Shown here: one piece after another, positions 21,075-33,784 of the stretch
Numbering within the stretch: the stretch's first letter is position 1
Layout of the letters: each line of letters opens with the position of its first letter
Source of the DNA: Marvania coccoides
Taxonomy: Eukaryota; Chlorophyta; Trebouxiophyceae; Chlorellales; Chlorellaceae
Length of the DNA stretch: 64,000 nucleotides
NCBI GenBank assembly: GCA_963854735.1
Contig: OY978105.1
Location: 186,001 to 250,000, forward strand
Reading direction: 5' to 3'
Made by a program: the position numbers and the translations under genes
Notes under the pieces: model-generated
What the model was told of the DNA's origin: nothing
The model's database searches: none
Seen by the model: only the letters and a program-made list of their open reading frames with translations

Positions 21075-24000
21075 TTATCGTTGTCGTACCACGCCCCGCA
21101 CCTCCAGCACAAACTTTCGAAATGCGGCCTGGAACTGCCGGCGGCCCTGTCGGTCCAGGCCCCCAGCGGCCTGCGCCGCGCTCTCCAGTCCCTGAAACGC
21201 CGTCGCCGCTGCTGCGCTGGCCGACGCCGCTCCCACCACCAGCGCTGACAAAGCCCCCAGGCTGGACTCCACTGCTCCCGGCTCTGCTAACCACAGCGGC
21301 AGCACAGCCTCTGCAGAATACTCAATCACCTCAAACCCGGGGTCCTCCACCAGCACACGCCGCAGCACCAGCTGGAGCAAGCCTCCCAGCACGCTGCCCC
21401 CCTCTGCCGACACGTTGAGGGGGCCCAGACCGGCGGCCCCTGCCCTGCACGCCAGCAGATGGTACCTTGCCAGCGCAGCGATGGCTTCAAACACAGCCGC
21501 CGCGGTCTCTGCATCGTCGTGCACGCCAATACCAAAGCCTAGCGCCGCCATCAGCGCAAGGAAGGCGTGCGGCGGAAGGTGCGCCGCTCGGGCGGGGTGC
21601 GCTTCGATCGCGTGGGCCACCAGCGCAAAGAAGGCTGCCCTGAGCTTGGGGATTTTCAGGTGTTCTTGTCCCACAGACGGCATAATGCGGTCCAGCCCCT
21701 CAAAGACCGCGGCAGCCACGTCATCCTCATCTGAGCCCTCGGCATTTGTGAGCTGCGTCAGCAGGCGCAGCAGCGCGCACAGCGCTTTGCGCTCCTCCTC
21801 CAGTGCGGCAGCCACGCCTGTGATGCGATGGGAGGCGTACGAGGCCACCAGCTGCACCGCCCAGCGCAGCAGAGCTTTTGCCGGTCCAGGGGGCAGCATC
21901 GAGCCATGGTATTCCACCAAGTCTGCCCCCAGCTTTAATATCTGGGAGTACACCGCCGGCTGGCCCTGGTACGCTGTGAGGAGACGCAGCAGCACAGGCT
22001 GCACCGACTCCAGGTGGGCAAAGACCACGGCATGCGTGGCGTGGGTCGACCCTCGCGCAGCGCCCCGCAGCGACTGGACCACGTTGAGCGTGGACAGGGA
22101 GCGGTCAGGCTGCTGCAGAGTGGCTGCAGGGACGCCATCTAAGGCCAGCAGAGCGCGCAACAAGGGGCTCAGCAGCGTTGTCACGTAGGCTTCCGCCGCC
22201 CCCTGCTGCTCCCCCAGCCCAAGCGCACCCTGCACCAAGCACTGCAGCAAACGCCGTTGGACGCCCGCTTCCAGGGTCTTTATCCACTCCGCTCGCGCCG
22301 CGGTCGCCCCGCACAGCTCTCCCCACGCCTGGCACCGCACCACCACACCACACGCAGCAAGCTGCCGAACCAGGGGAGCCAGCAGCCGGGAGCATGCCGC
22401 GCGGTGCAAGGCCTTGTCACCTGGATACCGCGTCAAGGCGGCCGTGGCCAGTCGTACGAGGGCTTCTGCGGCAGCTGTTGGGGTTGCACACGCAGCCAGA
22501 TACGTTTCGGCCCATCTCCCCAAAGCGCAGGCCACTTCCTCGATCAGGCGAGGACTGATGACCGCCTCCCCAGCATGCTGCTGACACACCGCCCCCAAAG
22601 CGAGCAATGCTCTAGCCAGTCCAATCGTTGGATCTGCCCGACCTGCGGCAGCCGAAGCGGCGCACGCCTCTGCCACCGCTACGGGCACCGCTGGTGTCTC
22701 CCCCTCCCCTGAATCGGCCAAAACATGGGCGCACATTCGCGTGAGCCAGCACAGCTGCTCAAGCACGGAGCTAGGATCTTCGTTGCGCTGCATACACCCT
22801 TGTAAAGCCGCTTGACACTCTTGTAAGCTGCTCTCAAGCGCAGGAAGAACGATGGCGCAGGCTGCACGCCCAATGGCAGCTAGCCCCGCCATCCAGGCCT
22901 CGCCGTACGCCTCTTCCCCGCCTTGGTACTCGTCTTCGTCCTCCCATGCACACGCTGCCGCCTTTGCCAGCTCCCGCTGCATTGCCGCGGCAAACACAGC
23001 AGCTGCGGGATCTGCCACCACGCCACTCCCAGGAACAGCGGATCCCCTGCAGGGGTCGACGACCAGCTCGCTCCACATTTCCAGCAAAACATCGCCGCAT
23101 GCTTCAGACTCGTCGCTGCTGCGGGTCAGCGCAGCAACGGTGACCTGAGAGAGAGCCCCCAGCAGCGCTGGCTCGCCACCCTCCATGCCTGCAGCAGCTT
23201 CAAAAAATCCGGAAGCCCGATGGGCCGCCGCTGCCGCCAGCAGCGCACGGCAGGCGTCCAAAATAACTTCGCCGGACGCTGCGTGCAGCGCCGGCAGCAA
23301 AGTGAGCAGCAGCCACTGCAGGTGACGCCCGCGGGTGAACGCACCAGGCGCTCCCAGCAGACCCAGCTGCCGCCGGTCCCCCTCACGCACGAAAATATCG
23401 CCTGCCATGCCGCACAGTTGCACCAGCAACTGTCGCGTCGCGCCCCCCAAGGGAGATGCAGCCAGTTGCCTAGAGTCTCGCATCGCGGTTGCCAGCGGCG
23501 GCAACCATGCAAACGCCGACTCTCGCAGCAAAGGCTCCCTCCAGGTGGGCGGCGGCCTCACGTGCAGCGCTGACGCCTCGCCCGCCTGCCGCATCACGCT
23601 CCACAGCGGACCTCCCATTTGCAGCGCTGGAGGTGCACAGTAGCTCCACCCCAGCAGGGAAGACAGCAAGTGAAGGCTGGCCAGGCATGCCCCGCCGTCG
23701 GCAGCGCTGAGCGCTGCATGGGCCGCCTGGCTGGCCACGCGCAGCGCATGCTCCAAAAACTCCAAAAGGTAGTCATTTTGAAGTTCCCGGCGGCACTGCT
23801 CGTGGTAGTCCCAAGGAAGGCCCATGGAAGATGCCGTGGCAGGCGAAAATTCGGCCACAATCGCGTTCAACACCTCCATCCCTGCGGCCGTCCCCTGGGC
23901 GGTGCCGGCACGCGCAGCCAGGGTGCTAATCTCGTTGATCACGGCGCGGCGCTGCTCTGGCGCTGCCTCGCCCCACAGCCGCTTCAGCAGCACGGCGGCA

Positions 24001-24412
24001 GTTCCTGCGGCCTGCCGCCGCACCAGCGGCTGAGGGTCGGCCCCAAATTTCATAATGGCCGCTTGGAGACAAAATTGAAGGAGATCCAAGCGCATCTGGG
24101 GCTCAAGCCCTCCCCACTCCCGCAACGCCGCGTCGCGCAGCGCCAGCACGGCTTGAAATTTGGCGCCATGGTCGGCGGCGTGCTCCAGAATGTACTGGCA
24201 GGCTTGATAGGGCGCAGGGCTGGCCCTGAACTGCTGCAGCGTGTGGTCTGCCTCGGCGTGCGTTGCAGGGTCCTGCTCGAGTCGGGAGAACTTTCCAGAT
24301 GAGAAATGCCAATGCCAATGGCAGCGGCGGGCAGCACAAAAAACCTCAAAAAACTCACAGAAAACTGCCGGCAGGCGGTTTCAACAATGTTCAAAACAGA
24401 GTGGAAATCCAT
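21075..24412 (-). CDS. XPO4: Exportin-4 (XPO4), nuclear transport receptor
   Basis: Two exons, 24412-24359 and 24272-21075, give 1083 residues, near the usual length. The first exon (MDFHSVLNIVETACRQFS) joins DPATHAEADHTLQQFR, the start of an importin-beta N-terminal fold; ASPAPYQACQYILEHA follows. Further on, GLPWDYHEQCRRELQ and LLGWSYCAPPALQMGG match the exportin-4 family, as does the long HEAT array to the end. Exportin-4 carries cargo such as eIF5A out of the nucleus with Ran-GTP in animals; the algal cargo is not known. The acceptor at 24273 (GAGCAG|GACC) was chosen over a weaker upstream AAAG because it gives the expected start. It is divergent from beta-adaptin and convergent with the ankyrin gene. 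Confidence 0.87.
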
Positions 24413-24778
24413 TGCAGCGGAGCACCCTTCCTTCACCCCCCTAAAAGTTCCCTGTTTTGTGTGGGGATGTTCAAGATGGCACACATTATTTTTCAGAGCA
24501 CAGGTGCTAGCCCGATGCACATTGTATGAAACGATTGCAGAATATAATTAAAGTGGAGAAATAATGATGACGGTGATGAAATGATTGCCATGTTTTTTTT
24601 TGTTTTTGATGGAGCAATTTTTTCTCAACCCTCTTCTTCCATTCAACAAACCAAAATATATTTAAATCTGTGCAATGAAGACATCGCCTGCTTCTTCGGC
24701 TGTGTACTTCTAGCGCACACGCCCTGGCCACAACTAATAAAACCATTTTAATTTAATTTTACCGAACGTGTGGCTGAG
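24413..24778. promoter_or_regulatory. Divergent promoter region XPO4 / beta-adaptin
   Basis: 366-bp head-to-head spacer, AT-rich with poly-T. No individual element recognised. Confidence 0.4.
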
Positions 24779-27700
24779 ATGGCGGACGGGCGCTATTTCG
24801 CCACGACCAAGCGCGGTGAGTGGGCCAAGCTCTTTTTAGACGTGCTGATCATTGGCTGGGGGCATTGCAGGGAGACGGTGGAACGTGATCGAACTTCTAT
24901 TTTATATTTTGCCCACTCCGCCGCAGGCGAGATCCACGAGTTCAAGCAAGATCTGAACGCTCTAGACCGCGGGAAAAAGAAGGATGCCGTGAAGAAGGTC
25001 ATTGCAGGTGCGTGCCTCCCCCACACTCTATTCTATTCAATCCTTGCACGCCCAGCTCCAGGAAGCACCAGTCGCGGCCTGCATTGTGCCTGAGTACCGA
25101 GTGAATGATTCGGTGGCAGACCCTAAACCCAAATTTGTCCAACCTCCTCCTCCCCTCCCCTTAATTTTCCCTCTGCAGCGATGACGGTAGGCAAGGACGT
25201 CAGCTCCCTGTTCCCCGACGTCGTCAACTGCATGCAAACCGAGGACATGGAGCTGAAGAAGCTGGTTTACCTCTACCTGATCAATTACGCCAAGACGCAG
25301 CCCGACCTGGCCATCATGGCCGTCAACACCTTCGTGAAGGACTCCCAGGACCCCAACCCCCTGATCCGCGCCCTGGCGGTGCGCACCATGGGCTGCATCC
25401 GCGTCGATCGAATCACCGAATACCTGTGCGACCCCCTGCAAAAGTGTCTCAAGGATGAGGACCCCTACGTGCGCAAGACGGCCGCGGTGTGCGTGGCCAA
25501 GTTGCACGACATCAACCCCGAGATGGTTGAGGATCGCGGCTTCCTGGACACCCTGCGCTCTTTGATCGGCGACGCAAACCCCATGGTCGTTGCCAACGCG
25601 GTGGCCGCGCTCAGCGAGATTCAGGACGTCAGCGGCAGCGCCGTGTTTGCCCTGGACCAGACCTCCCTCACCAAGCTCCTGCGCGCCCTGAACGAGTGCA
25701 CCGAGTGGGGCCAAGTGTTTATCCTGGACGCTGTGGCTGCCTACACCCCAGCTGACGCAGCAGAAGCGGAGAGCATCATCGAGCGCGTGGTGCCGCGGCT
25801 GCAGCACGCCAACGCCGCCGTGGTGCTGTCCGCCGTGAAAGTGGTGATGAAGAACGTCGCGTTCTTGGAAGACCCGGCGGCTGCAGCTGCTGTCGGCCGC
25901 AAGCTGGCGCCCCCGCTGGTGACCCTGTTGGGCGCGGAGCCTGAGATTCAGTACGTTGCGCTGCGCTGCATCAACCTCGTGGTGCAGCGGGTGCCCGAGG
26001 TGCTTGCCCACGAGGTGCGCGTGTTCTTCTGCAAGTACAACGACCCCATCTACGTCAAAGTGGAGAAGCTGGAGATCATGGTGCGCCTGGCCAACGAGAC
26101 CAACGTCGACCAGGTGCTGCTGGAGTTCAAAGAGTACGCCACCGAGGTGGACGTGGACTTTGTGCGCCGCGCCGTGCGCGCCATTGGACGCTGCGCTGTG
26201 GCCATCGAGGCGGCCGCCGAGCGGTGCGTCAACGTGCTGCTGGACCTCATCCAGACGCGTGTCAACTACGTGGTGCAGGAGGCTGTTGTCGTCATCAAAG
26301 ACATCTTCAGGCGCTACCCCAACCGCTACGAGTCGGTCATTTCCACGCTGTGCGACTGCCTGGACGGGCTGGACGAGCCCGAAGCGCGCGCCGCCATGGT
26401 GTGGATTGTGGGGGAGTACGCAGAGCGCATTGACAACGCGGACGAGCTGCTGGAGCAGTTTCTGGAGTCGTTCCCAGAGGAGCCCGCCATCGTGCAGCTG
26501 CAGCTGGTCACCGCGGCTGTGAAGCTGTTCCTGAAGAAGCCAACTGAGCGGCCGCAGGCTCTGATACAGCTGGTGCTCACCTACGCAACCCAGGAGACCG
26601 ACAACCCTGACCTCCGCGACCGGGCGTACATCTACTGGCGGCTCCTATCCACAGACCCAGAGGCGGCCAAGGACGTGGTGCTGGCGGAGAAGCCCGTCAT
26701 CTCGGACTCGAGGGAATCGCTCGACCCCGCCCTGCTCGATGAGTTGCTGGGCGAGCTGGGCGCGTTGTCGTCCGTGTACCACCGCCCCGCAGGGACTTTT
26801 GTCAGCAAGGCGCGCATGGCCGTGCACCGTGCAGAGGACCTCGAGAAAGCCAGGGCCCAGGCGGAGGCGGCAGCAGCAGCAGTCGACGCAGACACGGGCA
26901 ACGTGGGCCTGTCCAGCGCCACCGAGACGTCCACCGCAGAGGATGCCACCGCCCAAGAACAGCCTGCAGCGCCCGCCCCTGCCGCCGCACAGCCGCCTGC
27001 CCCGATGCCAGATTTGCTCGGAGACCTGCTGGACCTCGACGTTGCTGCCCCTGCGGCTGCTCTTCCTGCAGCAGCGTCACAGCCGGGCGTTGTGGACTTG
27101 TTCGGCGGGTTGGACTTGGCCGGCAACGCTGCTGCTGCGACCACCAGCAAACAGCTCCCCATCCTGCTGGATGCCAGCAAGGGCAAGGGCCTGGTGGTGC
27201 GTGGCGCCGTGGGGCGCACCTCTGGCGGAGGCATTGCCTACTCCCTGCAGTTTGACAACGTGAGCGCTGGCGCCACGGTGGACGGCTTCATGATTCAGTT
27301 CAACAAGAACACGTTCGGGCTGGCCCCAGCGGACCAGGTGGTTGCGGTGACGCCCGTTGCCCCGGGGGCCTCCTGCTCTGCGTCGGTGCCCATTGCGCAG
27401 CAGCCAGCGCTGGTCAGTCCTGGCCCTGCATCGCCTGTCATCCAGGTTGCCATCAAGACCAACCAGCTGGGCGTCTTATACCTCTCTGACTGCGTGCCTG
27501 CGGCGGCGGTGCTGACGGAAGGCGGAAGGCTGGAGAGCATGGCGTTCGTGGCGGCGTGGAAGGAGATCCCCGAGGAGCAGGAGGTTCAGCAGCATCTGGG
27601 CGGAGTGGCCATTGTGGATGTGGGCGCCACGACCGCCAATTTGGAGGCGTCGAATATTTTTGTGATGGCTCACAAGGTAGTGGGTGGAGAGGAGGTGCTG

Positions 27701-27859
27701 TACGCGACGGGATGCGTGCAAGTGCCAGGTGCACCGACGCAGGTGCTGCTCGAGCTGCGCTTTGTCAAGGGACAGCAGGGCGTGCGTGGGTTCTTCCGTA
27801 GCGCCAGGCCTGACCTGACCCCAATGGTGGTTGACGCGGTGACTGCAGCACTTTCCTAG
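24779..27859 (+). CDS. AP-1/AP-2 complex beta subunit (beta-adaptin)
   Basis: Exons 24779-24815, 24927-25007 and 25179-27859 give 932 residues, the normal large-subunit length. The N-terminal trunk is very conserved: [79 protein letters not shown] Ser/Ala-rich hinge at about 610-690 contains a clathrin box LLDLD (near residue 650) and a DLFGGLDL segment. The C-terminal appendage follows ([20 protein letters not shown]). Beta-adaptin links clathrin to cargo-selecting AP-1 (trans-Golgi) or AP-2 (plasma membrane); algae often use one beta for both. It is single copy here, so either complex is possible. Confidence 0.95.
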
Positions 27860-27909
27860 TAGAAAAGTGCTGCGTGTTTTGGTTTGTTTTCTAATATACT
27901 GTGTATAAA

Positions 27910-27914
27910 TGTAA
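27910..27914 (+). terminator. TGTAA poly(A) signal of beta-adaptin
   Basis: TGTAA 51 bp after the stop. Confidence 0.65.
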
Positions 27915-27997
27915 CCTGTGAAGCAATAATAATGCAAAAAGAAGCTGACAGATTTTATTATGTTTCATATTTATTTTCTGAAACGGTTTTGGCTCAG

Positions 27998-28002
27998 TTA
28001 CA
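27998..28002 (-). terminator. TGTAA poly(A) signal of TPR/J gene
   Basis: TGTAA on the minus strand 46 bp beyond the stop at 28048. Confidence 0.65.
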
Positions 28003-28047
28003 AAATGAGGAGGAAAAAAAACAGGAAAACTAAAAAAAATTAAAAAT

Positions 28048-29814
28048 TTAAAAGTACCAGTACCTTCCTCCCTGGGCGTACGATGCCCGTCCCTGCCCAA
28101 ACCCGCTGTTTGACTGCTGCTGTTGCGAGTAGTAGTGATGCCCGAAACCATAGTTGCGGGCACCCCCAGCATGACTGTGAAATGTAGTATTCCGATTGTT
28201 GTGCCAATACGACCCGCCTGTGCTGCCCGCCGCAGTAGCCACCTCCCACGATGCCAGCTCTTCATGGAACTCCTCCCGCTTGGCGTCGCTGCTGAGGACG
28301 TCGTGCGCCTCGCTCAGGCACTTGAACAGCCAGGTGGCCGCCTCCTGCAGCCGAACTAGCACGGCCGCCGCGGTTTCTGCCAGCAGCGCCCCGGTGCTGC
28401 CCAGTTGGCAAGCCACCTTGCAAGTCGTCACAGCTTTGTCAGGATGCTGCTGGAGTGCCAGCTGTTTGTAGGCCTTCCGCACCTGCCCCGTCGAGCATTC
28501 CCGCTGCAAATCAAGCAGGCGGTAGTGGTCGGCAGGCGCGGCAGCCTGGAATCTGCGCACGCCCTGAGCAGCCTCTCGCTCCTTGGCCAAGCGCTTCTGG
28601 TAGTCTAACCGCGACGCTGCAGGCAAATTCCGGGACTCCAGAGCCGCAGAAAGCTCCTCGGCGGCAGCTTTGTGCATGCGAAGGTCAGACAGGATGGAGG
28701 CCAGGCGGGAGTGCGCTTTGGCGTAGCCGGGCAGCAACGCTTTTGCCCTGCAGCAGTCGGCGATTGCCAGCGCCAGTTTTCCGAGACCGTGTTGGGCGGC
28801 AGCACGGTTGCAGTGCAGTACCGCTGCCAGTGCCGGGGACAGCTTGCCAGAGGAAACAGCTTCGGTGTATGCCGTCACGGCCACAGCATACTGTTTGGCA
28901 CCAATGGCTTCATTGCCCTGCTGCCGCAACCGCTCGAACGATTCCAGCATGGCGATCAGTGTTTTCAGCTCTTCGGAGGGTGGCAGCGGCACGATGACGT
29001 GCTCCAGCGCCTCGTCGCCGTCGTCAGCGTAGAAACCCCTCGCCAGCATGTCCGCCAGAAGTTGCAGGGCTTCATGAGCTCTGCCTTGGTGGAAGGCGGT
29101 CTGCGCCTTGAGCCACACCCGCCACGGCGCCGGAGCTTCCCCAGGAGGCGGGCTCAACGCCGCTGCCGCCTCCTCCACCCTGCCAAGGCGGAGGAGCGTG
29201 TTGGTGCGGGCGGCAAAATATGCTTGTGAATGCGGGAAGTACACAGCTTGAGCCTCAAGCTGTTTCAGGGCGTCCTCAAGGGAGAGCCGCTGTTGCTGTG
29301 GCGACGACGCCCGCACGGTCGTGGGTGGAGGAGAAATATTGTGCCCCAGAGACTGGAGAGACCTGTAAAATATCGACTCTGCCTGCGCGAGGTCCGCCTC
29401 CTTTTGCTCCACCTCCCGCACCAGCGCTGGATCTGCAGCCCACGCCGGAGCGGCCTTGGCCTTCTCCACCACGCTCCAAGCCTCTGCAAAACGTCCCAAG
29501 CGGCAGTAGCACGTCGCCATGCGAAGCAGGCACTTAAGAAAGGTCGGATCGTGCTGCAGCCCCATGCGGCAGTCTTGCAAGGCCTCCAGGGGCTGGCCCA
29601 GCGCCAGCGCTGCAGCTGCGCGATTCGACAGCAGCGGCGCGAGCAACTTCCCTTTTGCCGGGTGAAACATGAGGGAGTTGACCGCATCCGTGTACTGCCG
29701 CCGGGCCTCATCATATCGCCGCTGCTGGAACGCTTCATTGCCAAGATGGCGATGGTGGGTTGCCGTTGCCTCCCATAGCGATTCCTGGGGGGGCGCGGAG
29801 CGCATGGAATCGGA

Positions 29815-29851
<37 letters not shown>

Positions 29852-30877
29852 CTTTGCCTGGTTCCATCGGAGGCGCTGGGTGCTGCAGCTGCTGCCTCTT
29901 GAGCCCTTCGAGGCCTGCGACGGTGCGGCGCGCCTGGGGCATCGCGCAGCTGCGATATGCTCACAAATGGAGCTCGCTGCTGCTGTTCTGCTCCTCCCAC
30001 ATTAATGCCAGCCAGGGGAGAGGGCGCTTTAGAGGGAGGGACTCTCCCAAACACGAAGGGTTGCGGCGGTGACAGTCCACCTGGAGCAGCGAATGCAGCG
30101 CGAGGGGCAGGGTGATGAGCATGAGATGTTTCTGCCCTCGCGGCCGCCGGCTTGCGTTGGTGGTGGTGCGGCCGCAGCCCAGCATCTCCTTTGCTGCTGC
30201 TGGGAGACGCTGTAAAGACAAAGCCGCTGGGCACAGACGCTGACGCCGGACTGCTCGAAGCCCGGCCACGTTGTGCCCACTCTTCCCGAGGCTGCTGCTG
30301 CTGCTGTTCATCCAGCCGGAGTTTGGAGCCAAGCTCCTCTGCTGCAGCAATTGCGTCTCCGCAGGGAGACCACGCCATGCCGTCAAAGATGGTGCTGCTG
30401 CTGCTGCGGTCGGAAGCGGGGGTCGCCACACGTGCCTTGGCCCTTCGAATGCCAGGAGTTCGCATCGCAGATGTGCCTGCGCAAGGGTAGACGGGTATTT
30501 TGGTTAAGAAATCGACGTGTTTTAGATAGAACAAGAGCAAACAATAATTTTCCGCGGCAGTTACCTGCGGCTGAAGTGAATGGGGCTTCAGCGGTTTGTG
30601 CTGGGCGGTCCTGTGCTACTCCAGGATGGCTTGGGGGAGCCCCAGTTTGCGCCGAAGCCGCACTGGCACGAGAGGATGCAGCAGTCTTTCGTGGGGTGGG
30701 AGCTTTTGTGGGAGCTCTTGGCCGCCTGCTGGAATTGGCAGTGCCAAACGGCTGACCACTCCCACCAGAGGAAGTGGCCGCGCCAAAGACGAACGTCTTC
30801 TGGGCTGCCCTGGGCTCGTGGAACGACGCCCGAGCGCTCGTTTCAGCCTCCGAGGTGTTCCTCCGATCGGTGTTCAT
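28048..30877 (-). CDS. TPR and J-domain co-chaperone
   Basis: Two exons, 30877-30565 and 30476-28048, give 913 residues. About 300 N-terminal residues are low-complexity Ser/Ala/Pro/Gln-rich. Next come tetratricopeptide repeats in two blocks (HLGNEAFQQRRYDEARRQY, LLSNRAAAALALGQPLEALQ, FLKCLLRMATCYCRLGRFAE; later RLRQQGNEAIGAKQYAVAVT and HCNRAAAQHGLGKLALAIAD). A J domain follows near 755-850: DHYRLLDLQ, ALQQHPDKA with HPD intact, and FKCLSEAHDVLSSDAKREEF after a long insertion. The layout equals plant TPR15/TPR16-type and animal DNAJC7 proteins, which bridge Hsp70 and Hsp90. The tail is Gly/Tyr/Gln-rich. A (CAG)n tract lies in the coding sequence at 29818-29850. Confidence 0.88.
29818..29850. 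repeat. (AGC)11 trinucleotide repeat in coding sequence
   Basis: Eleven perfect units inside the low-complexity part of the TPR/J gene. On the gene's strand it codes a homopolymer and is length-variable by nature. Confidence 0.9.
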
Positions 30878-31179
30878 TTTGTTGCTTGCAATCTCGTGTA
30901 AGTTTGCACCGCTCTCAAGATGACGGCATCTAAACTAAGCTGTAATAACATATGTCATAGAATGAAATTAAAATGGTAAAAATGAAAAACAAAAACACAC
31001 AGCAACAACCATTTTTTTTTCTCGTTTATTTTTTTCAATTTTCTCCCCGCGCCCCTTCTCCTCCTCCTTAAAAAAATAGTAAGAGTGAATGGATCGTCAA
31101 TCTACAAATATGAAGCTATCATAATCGCTCGCTATTTTTATTATTATTGATAAATTAATTAATTAATCCTGAAGAGAAA
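30878..31179. promoter_or_regulatory. Divergent promoter region TPR/J / MFS
   Basis: 302-bp head-to-head spacer, strongly AT-rich near the MFS start (TTATTATTATTG, TTAATTAATTAA). No individual element assigned. Confidence 0.4.
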
Positions 31180-33427
31180 ATGGCAGACACAGTGGTGCTG
31201 CCTTCGGGATTCAAGGCCGACGCCCGAAATGCGATCTTCATTATGGCTTTGCTCGGCGAATTGTTGCAAGGTGCGCTGCTCGCCAGCAAAGTCGTTATGT
31301 GTCTATCATCTCTTCTTTGAGAGAGAGGAATCCTCCCTTCTCTCAGGTGATGATGTGGCTTATCGTTCTGATCTGTTTCCTGCGCAGGGGGGTTATTTTT
31401 CGGCTGGAACGCGTTGTCGATCATGATGAAGGATTTGGGAAACTACAGCGAGGGATGCAACCCTTCAGGCGATGCAGCAGGTTGGTGAAAGTGAATAACA
31501 TGCTCACCAGCAAATACTCCCTTAGTCCCGTCCCAAATGTTCCCACTTCCAACCTCCCGCCTTTTGGTTCCACCCAGGAGCCCCGGCCCCACCTGAGACT
31601 GGCGTAGAGATCTGCAAGTCACAGGAGAGCAAACTTGCGCTGCTGTGGACTGTGGGCATTTTTGCTTTGAACTGCGGCCCAGTCCTCATGGGCTTCGTGC
31701 TCGACTACCTTGGCCCAAAGTTCACCGCCATTTTGGGCGTGCTCCTCAACATGCTTGGCCTCATACTGTTTGGCATCTCTTCCTCCAGCGGCACCAACGC
31801 CTTTGTGGCTGCGGCCATCATCTTGGGCCTGGGAAACATTACTTTCCACCTGGCCCAGTTCCACATTTCGGCGTTATATCCTAGGAAACGTGGCTTGGTG
31901 TCGAGCGTTTTCGTGGCAGGCTTCACGGGGTCGGCCATTATGATGTACATCCTGTTGCTCATCTTCGAAGGGGCAGGGGCCACTCAGTAAGTTTGAGCAT
32001 GCACGTTGCAGAGCGTACACAAAATACATGTGAAGTCAAGGTGTCCTCTCCCTTTCCAATTTAATCTGACTTGCTGCTGTTTTTTGCCCACCCCATTCCC
32101 TCTTTGCAGGGCTGCCTACCGTGCAGTGTTGATTGGCTACTCCGGCATCTGTTTCCTGTGGATCCCTCTGCTGGCGTGGATAATGCCCAACGACTCATTT
32201 CGTATTGGCATGGTGTACCTGCTGAGGGATGACTGGAGGTTCGAGATGCGGCAACGCGCGGACATGGACCGACAGTACCGCCGTGCCACCACGCTGCAAG
32301 ATTTTGTGGCTGCAGCCAGTGCTGCTGGAGGCACCAACGGCGCAGTTGCGGGCACAGCAGCTCGTTATGGCCACGGCGTAGATCACGATCACGACCAGGA
32401 CCAGGACCACGCTGGAACAGGATTGGTGGGCTACGGTGCCCCTAGCAGCTCCGACCCGACTTGGGCAGCAATGGACGAAGGGCTGGGGCAGCGACAGCTC
32501 TGGGGAGGGGCGGCGGAAGCAGGGGCGGGTGCTGCGATGCGCGGACACGATTTGGACGCGGATGCCGAGGCCCATGCTGTTGAGACGGGAGTCGACGGAG
32601 CAGCCGTTGGACCAGAGTCTATGCCTCTGCCTCCAGATGTTTCTTGGGGACCCCTCGTGTTTGAGGCTCGCCGCTTTGTGGAGCTCCGCAAAAAGACGTT
32701 CAAGGAGCAGTTTCTGTCGACCGAGTCTTTTGGAATGGGCGTCTTTTATACACTCAACGTGTTCTTCCTTCAGTTCTACCTCGGTACGCAGCGCATTCAG
32801 CTCGAGTACAAAGGGGACTACAACAACTCGTACGCAAACTTTGGCAACGTCGTTGTGGCCTTTGCCTTTGTGGTCATTCCCGTCATTGCTTGGTTGTTGG
32901 ACAAAAAGGGATACGGTTGGACCCTGGGCAGTATTAACGCGCTAGCTGTGGTCACTAGCGCCCTGCAAGCGCTCCCCATGCTGTGGATTCAGTCTGTGAC
33001 GCTGATTGTATGGATGGTGGCACGCTTTTTCATGTACAGCAGCTATTTTGCAATTTTCGGAGGGCTATTTGGCTTCAGAAACTTCGGGCGCTTGGTGGCC
33101 ATTGATAACACATTTAACGGACTGTTTGGACTGTTGCAGTACCCTCTGACGTATATTGGCATCCATTCCCTCGATGGGGATTTCACTGCCATCAATATTG
33201 GGCAGGCGGTGGTGCTGGTGCCGCTCTTTTTGTTTTGCCTCTTCATGGGACGCTGGGAGAGGGAAGACCTCGTGCCGATTCGCCCCATGGAAGGCGAAGA
33301 GCTGCCATGCGACATGGTCGGGCCTCGCACCCGCAAGGTTCTTCCGCACGTGCACCTGCCTCACATCGAGATGCCACACCTGAGGGGCCACCGCAGGGGG
33401 AGTGTCGCAGATAATGCAGAGTACTAG
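31180..33427 (+). CDS. Major facilitator transporter, SLC43/FMP42-like
   Basis: Exons 31180-31270, 31388-31480, 31578-31986 and 32110-33427 give 636 residues. Clear membrane helices are present: ALLWTVGIFALNCGPVLMG, AILGVLLNMLGLILFGI, NAFVAAAIILGLGNITFHLA, GFTGSAIMMYILLLIF, then a second bundle after a long loop. The loop between the bundles (about 265-375) is hydrophilic and has a His/Asp-rich stretch (DHDHDQDQDH). The start LFFGWNALSIMMKDLGNY resembles the SLC43 amino-acid transporters and the fungal FMP42 group. Substrate and membrane are unknown; large neutral amino acids are one possibility by family. It is convergent with RRP4. Confidence 0.75.
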
Positions 33428-33784
33428 TTACCCGGCTGCCTTTTTCTTTGGACTAGTCAATTTTATTTTGTTTTTATTTGTAACAGATTCTTTTTTTTTA
33501 AGAAAGGGAGCCTTTTTGCCCGTAATGATGGCATACATGTCTAAAGGCGAATAGGAGTATAGCATGCATGTATTGACGACAACTTTTTCTCCCAGCTGCT
33601 TTTTAGCAATAAAGTTGTGGCCTCCTTCTGTGAGGCGTTGTTTCCCATTTGTTCTTCCTCGCAACATTCTGCAATCACAGATTGGCATTTACTGGCATTT
33701 ACCAGCCCGTATGGCTTTATAATATCTCTCTGACTATTTTCACAAACGAGTTTATCTGCAGCACGAGTGTCTCAACTAGTGCAC
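33428..33784. other. Convergent spacer MFS / RRP4
   Basis: 357 bp of 3' UTR territory. TGTAA at 33479-33483 suits the MFS gene. No coding signal. Confidence 0.5.
33479..33483 (+). terminator. TGTAA poly(A) signal of MFS gene
   Basis: TGTAA 52 bp after the stop at 33427. Confidence 0.6.
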
